Below are positions 42,493-49,807 of a stretch of DNA of 64,000 bases, piece by piece; within the stretch, counting starts at the first letter, position 1; every line of letters begins with the position of its first letter. The DNA comes from an uncultured Eubacterium sp. (GTDB taxonomy: Bacteria; Bacillota; Clostridia; Lachnospirales; Lachnospiraceae). The notes beneath the pieces were generated by a model. It was not told the origin of the DNA and did no database searches. It saw only the letters and a program-made list of their open reading frames with translations. The translations under genes and the position numbers were made by a program. The DNA is taken from assembly GCA_910577295.1 (NCBI GenBank), contig CAJTLS010000008.1:1-64000 (forward strand), given 5' to 3'.

Positions 42493-43372
42493 AAAAGAAT
42501 TACGTTCCTATTTTACAAATGCGATTGCATGGGTCTTTATGGCATTTTTTCTTGCTTTAGCGGGATTGTTCTTTTTCAGTTATAATTTGGCCGGCGGAAG
42601 TCTGGATTTTTCTGTTGTATACAGTGGGATTGAAATCTTTTTTGTTCTGTTGCTAATTCCGGTACTGACGATGAGAAGCATGGCGGAAGAGAAACACCAG
42701 AAGACAGACCAGTTACTCTATACGTCGCCGGTATCCATCGGTAAAATTGTGGCGGGTAAATATATGGCGTTAGTGAGTTTGTTTGCTATTGTCATGTTGT
42801 TTATTTCCATATATCCGATTATACTACAGAATCTGGCGAATGCGTCCTCTGCGGACGGCGCGGCATACACGGTGAATTATGCGGTCTCCTATGGAAGTAC
42901 ACTCGGTTTCTTCCTGTTAGGGTGCGCCTATATCGCTATCGGGGTTTTTATCTCTTCCCTGACAGAGAGTCAGGTGATAGCGGCGGTTGCGATTGGCGTC
43001 TTAAATATTTTCACGATTATGATGTCCGGCATTGCCAATATGCTGCCGTCCAACAAAGTGTTTATGCTCGCATTTTTTATCGTTTTGATTGCCGTTCTGG
43101 CCTTTTGCCTGAACTTGTGGATACACAATGTATGGGTTTCTGCTTTCGCGGGTATTCTGGCTGAAACCATACTTGTCGTATTATACATTTTCTTTTCGTC
43201 GAAATTTGACGGTCTTCTGTACAAGGTATTAAGCGCCATATCCTTCACCGACCGATATACTAATTTTACCTATGGTATTTTGGATTTCAGCGCTTTATTC
43301 TATTATCTCAGTGTCTGCTTCCTTTTTCTTTTCTTAACGGTTCAGAGAATTAAGAAGCTGCGATACAACTAA
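42476..43372 (+). CDS. ABC-2 type permease, GldF-like
   Basis: A 298-residue membrane protein with six hydrophobic helices and an early cytoplasmic segment (MIAVYKKELRSYFTNAIAW) typical of ABC-2 permeases. The MRSMAEEKHQKTDQLLYTSP segment (about 63-82) is the conserved cytoplasmic loop that contacts the ATPase. It overlaps the ATPase gene by 17 bases, so the two are made together. Substrate unknown. Confidence 0.88.
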   Translation: MIAVYKKELRSYFTNAIAWVFMAFFLALAGLFFFSYNLAGGSLDFSVVYSGIEIFFVLLLIPVLTMRSMAEEKHQKTDQLLYTSPVSIGKIVAGKYMALVSLFAIVMLFISIYPIILQNLANASSADGAAYTVNYAVSYGSTLGFFLLGCAYIAIGVFISSLTESQVIAAVAIGVLNIFTIMMSGIANMLPSNKVFMLAFFIVLIAVLAFCLNLWIHNVWVSAFAGILAETILVVLYIFFSSKFDGLLYKVLSAISFTDRYTNFTYGILDFSALFYYLSVCFLFLFLTVQRIKKLRYN

Positions 43373-43396
43373 AAAAGGAAGAAAGGGAGAATTGTC

Positions 43397-44920
43397 ATGA
43401 AAAAAAATAGAATCAGAGCATCGTTTTCCAACCGCAAATTTAAGATGGGAAGCTTTCAGACGCTGATTATGATTCTTGTAGTCATTGTCGTTGTCGTTCT
43501 CAATATTGTTGTTACCCGTCTGGGATTTTCCAAAGATATGAATGCAGATTACTTGTATTCCCTGTCAAATGATACGGTATCTTTTGTATCAAAGCTCAAG
43601 GATGACATTACCTTATATTATCTGGTAGAAGATGGAAATGAGGCGGTATCGGCGGCGAATACAAAAGTGATTAATATTGAAAATATCATTCATCTATATG
43701 ATTCATTTGCACATATTACAGTGGAGAAGAAAAATCCGGTTCTCTATCCGAATTTTGCCAAAGACTATACGGATAAAGAGGTTTCCGATAATGACGTCAT
43801 CGTTGTCAATAATACTACGAAAAAATCCGAGTATGTATCGTTTCAACAGGAAATGATTGAATACGGATACGATACGAGCGGAGGAAGTTACCAGCAGATA
43901 CCGCAGACGCTCAAACTTGAGTCCGCGGTGACTTCGGCGATACAGAAAGTGACATTAAAAAACACATTGAAAGTGTATGTGTCGAACGACCACGGAGAAC
44001 AGAAATTAACGGATGATTTTTATGATTTATTGTCGAAGAACGGAATGGAATATGAGGATTTCGCTATTGCCAAAAACACGAAACTTCCAGAAGAGTGTGA
44101 TTTGTTTATTATGAACAGTCCGTCCAGAGATTTGACAGAAAACGAGTACCAATATATTACCAACTATTTAAAAGAGGGCGGGAAAGGCCTGTTCTTCCTC
44201 AATTATACGGTGGAGACACCATTCTATGATAAATTATTAAAAGATTACGGAATAGAGGCGAAGAAAGGCATGGTACTGGACCCAGAAGGATATTCTGTTT
44301 CCTATGGTTCCGGTATGTATATGCTGCTGACTCCGAAACTTGCAGAGGACAGCAGTCTGGCAACGGATGTCACAAAAGCGGATACTCTTGCATGGTATAG
44401 CCGCGGTCTGACTGCCGATAAGAAAGTACGGGGTACGCTGAAAGTAGAATCGGTGTTGGAAACATCCGATAAATCATATTGCAAAATGCCGGATGAGCTA
44501 AAAAAGGAGGAAGTCGAGAAGACGGATAAGGACGAGAGCGGGCCGTTCAGTGTTGCTATGATGGCAACGGATACCCATGCGCAGAACACAAAAGGCGAAG
44601 GGCATGCGACGAAGCTGTTCGTTGTCGGTTCGGTTGCCTTTACCGGCGTTGTAGACTACGCTTCACAATCCATGGTCAGCATTATTGGCAACAACCAATA
44701 CGCAAACCGCAGCATTTTAGTCAATGCCCTGACATGGTTAGTCGGGGATTCCGGAGAAGAGATTGCCGTGCTGAATATCCCGAATCGCTCGCTGACGGTA
44801 GACAGCGCCGTGATTGAACAGGGGGACATCCGTTTCTGGACGGCCCTGCTGCTGGGGATTGTTCCGCTTTCGCTTCTGCTGATTGGCTTCTTGATTTGGA
44901 ATCGCAGGAGGAAAAAATAA
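43397..44920 (+). CDS. GldG-like auxiliary protein of the ABC system
   Basis: A 507-residue protein with one transmembrane helix near the N-terminus (about 20-42), a large extracytoplasmic domain of the ABC-type uncharacterised transport family (GldG-like; the segment LKVYVSNDHGEQKL and the NYLKEGGKGLFFLNY stretch are typical), and a second helix at the C-terminus (about 478-500) followed by RRRKK. Topology is thus outside-facing, anchored at both ends. It is the usual partner of the preceding permease. Confidence 0.8.
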   Translation: MKKNRIRASFSNRKFKMGSFQTLIMILVVIVVVVLNIVVTRLGFSKDMNADYLYSLSNDTVSFVSKLKDDITLYYLVEDGNEAVSAANTKVINIENIIHLYDSFAHITVEKKNPVLYPNFAKDYTDKEVSDNDVIVVNNTTKKSEYVSFQQEMIEYGYDTSGGSYQQIPQTLKLESAVTSAIQKVTLKNTLKVYVSNDHGEQKLTDDFYDLLSKNGMEYEDFAIAKNTKLPEECDLFIMNSPSRDLTENEYQYITNYLKEGGKGLFFLNYTVETPFYDKLLKDYGIEAKKGMVLDPEGYSVSYGSGMYMLLTPKLAEDSSLATDVTKADTLAWYSRGLTADKKVRGTLKVESVLETSDKSYCKMPDELKKEEVEKTDKDESGPFSVAMMATDTHAQNTKGEGHATKLFVVGSVAFTGVVDYASQSMVSIIGNNQYANRSILVNALTWLVGDSGEEIAVLNIPNRSLTVDSAVIEQGDIRFWTALLLGIVPLSLLLIGFLIWNRRRKK

Positions 44921-46509
44921 TGACAAGCAGGAAAAAAAATACGATTACTCTTATTATTTTGTCTGTCGTACTTCTTATCTGTCTCTTGCTGTATTTCTTA
45001 ATGCCGGACAGAAAAAAAGAAGAGACGGGTGGAGATAAGGATAACGATAACGGGCAGATTACAGTAGATACGATTGCCGCCGATACCATTGAGACGATAT
45101 CCTTTGAAAAGGATGGGAAAACGGTATGGTCTTTGAAACGCAGTAAAGAGAATTGGAAAATGGCGGAAGATGATTCGATTCCGGTAAATGAAGAGAAAGT
45201 AAGTGCGATAACGGACGCCCTGAATCCCGTTACTGCGACGGAAAAAATGGAAACTATTTCCGGCGGACTGGAAAATTACGGTCTCAAGACGCCTGCCATG
45301 AAATTATCCGTTACGGCAAAGGACGGGCGGGAATATGTGTATGAAATCGGCCTCAAAGTGCCAAAGGAAAATAAAGGTTACTATAGTAAATCGAATGCTG
45401 GTGATACGGTTTACTGCCTGAATGAAACATTGATTTCTTCGGTTGATGTTCCGAGGAACAGTATGATTCAGATGGCTTCCCTGCCGTCGATAGAAACGGA
45501 TTATATGACGTATATTTGCGTGAATAACCGCAAAGGCAGTGATTTTGAGGCCAAACGGGTTTCAGATAAAGAAAAAGTGGATTTTTATTCCAACTGGAAT
45601 ATTACAAAACCGTATGCCCGTCCTCTGGCAACAAGCGCATCAAATTGGAATACGACTCTCGGTTATTTTAATGCGCTGACGTATACGGAATTGGTCGAAT
45701 ACAAGGCAAATGATTTGAAGCCTTACGGATTGGATAATCCATCTTCTGTTATTACGATAAAATATTATGAGGCGCAGGAGGGCTACACGCCGTCGGTAAC
45801 TGCTACGCCGTCCACTGTCGTTACGGGAGATTCTTCTGCAGAGGCGGCATATGTTATTCCGAAAGATAAGCGGGAGTATAAGACGCTTGTTCTGTCCGTA
45901 GGCGATAAGACAGAAGACAGTTATTATGTGTGCGAGAATGGAAGTACGAATATATATAAGATGAACAGCGACGTCGTGGAAAATATGACAAAACTCGATG
46001 CATACGAGAGCATGGACCACTGTGTATATTCGGTTCTGGCGACAAGTATTAAAGGATATGATGTGGCTTATGATAAGACATTGCTGCAGGTGACTCGGAC
46101 ACCAGTAAAAAATAACGAAGCGTCCAAACAGGAGACACCGGCGCCTTCGCAGGATAAAGGAACAGCGGCGGAAAATGCTACGGATAAAAGTCAAAAGAAT
46201 ATCTGGAAGCTGAATGGCAAAAAGATTTCCGATAAAGATGAAAATGATTTCCTGACGCCGTACTCGCAGGCTTATCTGCTCGAGTACACGGGGAAAGCAG
46301 AAGATGGGGAGCAGACGGTAAAAGATACTACACCGGTACTGAAGATGGTGTTCCATGAGGAAAACCGCGACGTGACAGTGAAGTTTCTTCCGTATGACGG
46401 AACCAATTTTTACCGCGTGGATAAAGATGGCATGGATTATTTCCTTGTCGATAAACTTCTTGTTGATGATGTAATTGAAAGATTCAGGGGAATTGAAAAG
46501 ATGGGGTAA
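44920..46509 (+). CDS. DUF4340 membrane-anchored protein
   Basis: A 529-residue protein with an N-terminal transmembrane anchor (about 9-28, ITLIILSVVLLICLLLYFL) and an extracytoplasmic region containing DUF4340 repeats (for example IPVNEEKVSAITDAL, ENYGLKTPAMKLSV, DDVIERFRGIEKMG). A low-complexity Ser/Thr/Pro stretch lies at about 395-430. DUF4340 genes commonly follow GldG-type genes. ATG 44920 shares one base with the GldG stop and has AGGAGG upstream. Function unknown; probably completes the export complex on the outer face of the membrane. Confidence 0.8.
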   Translation: MTSRKKNTITLIILSVVLLICLLLYFLMPDRKKEETGGDKDNDNGQITVDTIAADTIETISFEKDGKTVWSLKRSKENWKMAEDDSIPVNEEKVSAITDALNPVTATEKMETISGGLENYGLKTPAMKLSVTAKDGREYVYEIGLKVPKENKGYYSKSNAGDTVYCLNETLISSVDVPRNSMIQMASLPSIETDYMTYICVNNRKGSDFEAKRVSDKEKVDFYSNWNITKPYARPLATSASNWNTTLGYFNALTYTELVEYKANDLKPYGLDNPSSVITIKYYEAQEGYTPSVTATPSTVVTGDSSAEAAYVIPKDKREYKTLVLSVGDKTEDSYYVCENGSTNIYKMNSDVVENMTKLDAYESMDHCVYSVLATSIKGYDVAYDKTLLQVTRTPVKNNEASKQETPAPSQDKGTAAENATDKSQKNIWKLNGKKISDKDENDFLTPYSQAYLLEYTGKAEDGEQTVKDTTPVLKMVFHEENRDVTVKFLPYDGTNFYRVDKDGMDYFLVDKLLVDDVIERFRGIEKMG

Positions 46510-46522
46510 TTGTCTGAGCGAC

Positions 46523-46556
46523 GGGTATCACACTGTTTTTATCCGGTATGATACCC
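46523..46556. repeat. Inverted repeat after the ABC operon
   Basis: Perfect arms GGGTATCA / TGATACCC with an 18-base loop, 14 bases after the stop. No T-run follows, so it may be an mRNA end-protecting hairpin or a binding site. The loop contains TTATCCGGTAT, also found at the left flank of the palindromic repeat at 62403; this may be coincidence. Confidence 0.5.
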
Positions 46557-46599
46557 TCCGTACAGATGAAAATGATTAGCCGTCTGACTGTTTTGTGAC

Positions 46600-46632
46600 A
46601 AAAAGCACTTGAAAATTTTTCGGGTGCTTTTT
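46600..46632. terminator. Bidirectional intrinsic terminator between ABC operon and cysS
   Basis: Stem AAAAAGCAC / GTGCTTTTT; the inner bases can extend the stem using G-U pairs. Runs of A and T on either side allow function on both strands. Confidence 0.75.
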
Positions 46633-46739
46633 ATAATGATGTTGGGGTCAAAAGGCATTTTCCCTGTATATTATAATTAAGAAGACAGGGGTATAGTAAA
46701 TACTTCCCTGCATTTCTAGGAGAGAGGTTAGGTAGACGG

Positions 46740-48155
46740 ATGGATATTAAGACGTATTTATACAATACATTGACAAAAAGGGTGGAGGAGTTTAAGCCGA
46801 ATGAAGCGGGAAAGGTGGCGATGTATACATGTGGGCCTACGGTCTATCATTTCGCCCATATAGGAAACCTGCGCAGTTATATCATGGAAGATGTGCTCGA
46901 GAAATATTTTCGTTATGTTGGATACGATGTAACGCGGGTGATGAATATTACGGATGTAGGACATCTTACGAGTGACGGCGACACTGGAGAAGATAAAATG
47001 CTCAAAGGGGCGAAGCGGGAAAACAAGACGGTTATGGATATTGCCCGCTTTTATACAGAGGCATTTATGGCAGACTGTGAGAAGCTGCTGATTAAGCAGC
47101 CGGATATCGTTGAGCCGGCGACAAACTGTATTCCGGAATTTATTCATATGATTGAGGTGCTGCTAGAAAAAGGTTATGCTTATGTGGCGGGTGAAAACGT
47201 ATATTTCGACACATCAAAGCTCGACAATTATTATGTGCTTTCTTCTCAAAATGAAGAAGATTTACAAGTCGGAGTGCGTGAAGATGTAGAGGAAGATACG
47301 AATAAGAAAAATAAAACGGATTTTGTCTTATGGTTTACAAAGTCAAAATTTGATAATCAGGAGTTAAAATGGGACAGTCCGTGGGGCGTCGGATATCCGG
47401 GATGGCATATTGAATGTTCCTGTATCAGCATAAAGCATTTGGGAGAATATATGGATATCCATTGTGGCGGTGTTGACAATATTTTTCCGCACCATACAAA
47501 CGAGATTGCCCAGAGCGAGGCATATATCGGTCATAAGTGGTGTAATTACTGGTTCCATGTAAATCACCTGAATACGACAAGTGGTAAGATGAGCAAATCA
47601 AAGGGAGAGTTTCTTACGGTTTCCCTTTTGGAGGAGAAAGGGTATAATCCCATGGTTTACCGTATGTTCTGTCTTCTTTCCCATTATCGCAAGCCGTTGG
47701 AGTTTTCATGGGACGCCTTGGATAATGTGGCGACCGCGTATGACAAGTTGCTGCGGCGTATTGCCAACCTGTCAGAGGAGGGCGAAACCGATAAGGCGGC
47801 CTTTGACGAATACGAGAAAAAATTTGCTGAAGCTTTAGGAAATGACATGAATACCAGTTCTGCCATTACCGTTTTATATGATATGTTGAAAGCAGATATG
47901 AACGATGGGACAAAGAGGGCTTTAGTGGCAAGATATGAAGAGGTACTTTCTCTCGAACTGACCGCTGCATGGGAGGAAAGGGAAGAATGTCTGGACGAAG
48001 AATTTGTCTCATATATCGAGCACAAAATTGAAGAGCGGGCAGAGGCTAAGAAAGCGAAAGACTTTGCAACTGCAGACGCCATCCGCGAGGAACTTGCGGA
48101 ACAGGGAATCGTCCTGAAAGATTCCAGAGAGGGAACAACATGGATGCCAGCCTGA
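46740..48155 (+). CDS. cysS: Cysteinyl-tRNA synthetase
   Basis: A 471-residue class I synthetase of normal length. Visible are the zinc Cys with the first binding segment MYTCGPTVYHFAHIGN (HIGH motif at His40), the second zinc region WHIECSCIS with GGVDNIFPHHTNEIAQSEA, and KMSKS at Lys283 (SGKMSKSKGEF). The C-terminal helical domain is present, ending LKDSREGTTWMP. No T-box leader is seen in the 100 bases after the preceding terminator. A small lipoprotein gene follows, not the mrnC gene often found there. Confidence 0.97.
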   Translation: MDIKTYLYNTLTKRVEEFKPNEAGKVAMYTCGPTVYHFAHIGNLRSYIMEDVLEKYFRYVGYDVTRVMNITDVGHLTSDGDTGEDKMLKGAKRENKTVMDIARFYTEAFMADCEKLLIKQPDIVEPATNCIPEFIHMIEVLLEKGYAYVAGENVYFDTSKLDNYYVLSSQNEEDLQVGVREDVEEDTNKKNKTDFVLWFTKSKFDNQELKWDSPWGVGYPGWHIECSCISIKHLGEYMDIHCGGVDNIFPHHTNEIAQSEAYIGHKWCNYWFHVNHLNTTSGKMSKSKGEFLTVSLLEEKGYNPMVYRMFCLLSHYRKPLEFSWDALDNVATAYDKLLRRIANLSEEGETDKAAFDEYEKKFAEALGNDMNTSSAITVLYDMLKADMNDGTKRALVARYEEVLSLELTAAWEEREECLDEEFVSYIEHKIEERAEAKKAKDFATADAIREELAEQGIVLKDSREGTTWMPA

Positions 48156-48189
48156 AACAGTATGCTGAAAATCCGGAATGGAGGTTACA

Positions 48190-48540
48190 ATGAAAGGATG
48201 GAAACAAATTTTTGTTTTGCTGCTTGTCTGTCTGAGTCTGGCCGGATGCCGTGCGGACGGTATTACGCAGGAAACGAAAAAGGCGGTCGTGGACAAGACA
48301 GAGGATGTCATGAAGCTGTATTCGGATGTTGAAAAAGTGATTCAGGAAAACAGCATTGAAGTTGCCCAGAGTTTTAAAGATATGAAACAGCAGCTTGCCA
48401 AAATGCAAAAGAACGTGAAAGAAAAAATAGACGAAGCAGAAGAGGAAGATGGTAAGCAGGCGCTTGAGGAACTGGAGAAAATCCGCAATAATCTGAATGA
48501 AGCGAAGCGTAGCGTAGAAAAGCATATTGTCGTTCAATAA
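48190..48540 (+). CDS. Small helical lipoprotein
   Basis: A 116-residue protein with a lipoprotein signal peptide: basic start, hydrophobic core and lipobox LAGC (Cys at about residue 20). The mature part is strongly charged and predicted to be one long coiled coil (residues about 35-112, many Glu/Lys heptads). It would be anchored to the outer face of the cytoplasmic membrane. No family recognised. ATG 48190 has GGAGG 7 bases upstream. Likely co-transcribed with cysS and followed by the hairpin at 48565. Confidence 0.75.
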   Translation: MKGWKQIFVLLLVCLSLAGCRADGITQETKKAVVDKTEDVMKLYSDVEKVIQENSIEVAQSFKDMKQQLAKMQKNVKEKIDEAEEEDGKQALEELEKIRNNLNEAKRSVEKHIVVQ

Positions 48541-48564
48541 AGACATCACTTTTCAGAATATAAG

Positions 48565-48631
48565 AAAACCCATAAATTGCCTGAGCGGTATTGGCGAAGC
48601 CAATAGGAGCTGACGGTAATTTATGGGTTTT
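48565..48631. terminator. Large nested hairpin, probable bidirectional terminator
   Basis: Outer stem of 17 pairs (AAAACCCATAAATTGCC with GGTAATTTATGGGTTTT, one G-U) encloses an inner perfect hairpin TATTGGC GAA GCCAATA. The A-run before and T-run after suit termination in both directions, between the lipoprotein gene and the convergent aldolase. Confidence 0.7.
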
Positions 48632-48636
48632 ATTGG

Positions 48637-48665
48637 AAAGCGGCGTGAATTTCAACCGCCGCTTT
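48637..48665 (-). terminator. Hairpin just after the aldolase stop
   Basis: Perfect 9-bp stem AAAGCGGCG / CGCCGCTTT with an 11-base loop, directly behind the minus-strand stop at 48667. The following T-run is weak. Confidence 0.5.
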
Positions 48666-48666
48666 G

Positions 48667-49644
48667 TCAGTCTTTATCGCCCAATTCCAGATAGAAGTTA
48701 AGGAAATCGGTTCGTCCCTCGTTGGTCGCTGCGATGGCAGAGCGGGGATGGCGGTTCATCTGTCCGGTCAGAAGATAGGGTATATTGTAGCCCCAGACAA
48801 CGCCGGATTCTTTTAAGGGTGTCATATGTTTTTCCAGAAATTTCAATATCGGGATCATGTCATATTTCGGATTTTTAAGAAAACCGAGAAGCTGTTCGGT
48901 AGCACAGTTTCCGGCTCCCCGTCCCATTCCGTTTACGGTGGCGTCCAAATAACTTACCCCGCATGTCAGGGCAGCAATGGTATTGGCGAAAGCGAGCTGC
49001 TGGTTATTGTGAGCATGGATGCCGACATATTTATTATTTGCCTCCGTCATAGCCAGATATTTAATAGCTAATTCTTCGATTTGCTCCATATACAAAGCGC
49101 CGTAGCTGTCTACAATATAGATGCCGTCCACATCGCTTTTTCCGATTAAATCAAGGGCTTCTTCCATTTCTGATTCTTTGGCGTTAGAGATTGCCATAAT
49201 ATTAATGGTAGCCTCGTAACCGAGCTGTTTGCTGTGTTCGACCATTTCGAGTGCGGCCGGAATGGTGTTGATATAAGTGGCAACGCGGATTAAATCAATA
49301 ACACTTTCGCTACGTGGAATAATATCCCTTTTATAGTTACAGCGTCCAACATCTGCCATGACGGCTATTTTCAAATCCGTATCGTTATCTCCGACGATAT
49401 GACGGATGTCTTCTTCTTCACAAAATTTCCACGGACCGAATTCTGTCTCATCAAAAATATCTTTGGATGCCTTATAACCAAATTCCATATAATCAACGCC
49501 GGCAGCAACGTTGGCGGCGTACAAATCTTTAATAAAATCCTCTGTAAAATGGAAATTATTTACTAATCCGCCATCGCGGATTGTGGCGTCTACGATTTTG
49601 ATATCAGGCCGAAAAGAGAGAAGAGAGCCTTTCTTTTTCTGCAT
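48667..49644 (-). CDS. HMGL-like (DRE-TIM) aldolase domain protein
   Basis: A 325-residue TIM-barrel protein of the DRE-TIM metallolyase superfamily. The catalytic opening is IVDATIRDGGLVNNFHF (Asp and Arg), and the metal pair is GIHAHNNQ (HxH), followed by LDATVNGMGRGAGN, as in 4-hydroxy-2-oxovalerate aldolases and isopropylmalate synthases. It lacks their C-terminal partner-binding or regulatory domains, and no acetaldehyde dehydrogenase gene is near, so the substrate is unknown. The start has AGGAGG 9 bases upstream; the frame continues further upstream but would run into the promoter of the divergent gene. Confidence 0.82.
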   Translation of the reverse strand: MQKKKGSLLSFRPDIKIVDATIRDGGLVNNFHFTEDFIKDLYAANVAAGVDYMEFGYKASKDIFDETEFGPWKFCEEEDIRHIVGDNDTDLKIAVMADVGRCNYKRDIIPRSESVIDLIRVATYINTIPAALEMVEHSKQLGYEATINIMAISNAKESEMEEALDLIGKSDVDGIYIVDSYGALYMEQIEELAIKYLAMTEANNKYVGIHAHNNQQLAFANTIAALTCGVSYLDATVNGMGRGAGNCATEQLLGFLKNPKYDMIPILKFLEKHMTPLKESGVVWGYNIPYLLTGQMNRHPRSAIAATNEGRTDFLNFYLELGDKD

Positions 49645-49747
49645 AATCAGGTACCTCCTTAAGCTTTCTAATGCATGGTAATGCGCTATTCCAGCTATCA
49701 TTGTAGCAGATTTTTCTGTGAAAGAAAAGGATTTATTGTTGCTATTT

Positions 49748-49777
49748 TTGAATAGACAAGGTAAAATAAGGTAGAAT
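49748..49777 (+). promoter_or_regulatory. Putative promoter for the second secreted repeat protein
   Basis: TTGAAT (49748-49753), 18-base spacer, TAGAAT (49772-49777). Confidence 0.4.
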
Positions 49778-49807
49778 AAGTAATTTTCCAAAGGGAGGAT
49801 GAAAGGA

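Noticed and set aside
46633..46739. T-box leader before cysS
   Set aside because: No T-box consensus (AGGGTGGNACCGCG) and too little room between the terminator and the start codon. A TATAAT at 46672 has no decent -35, so it was not listed as a promoter.
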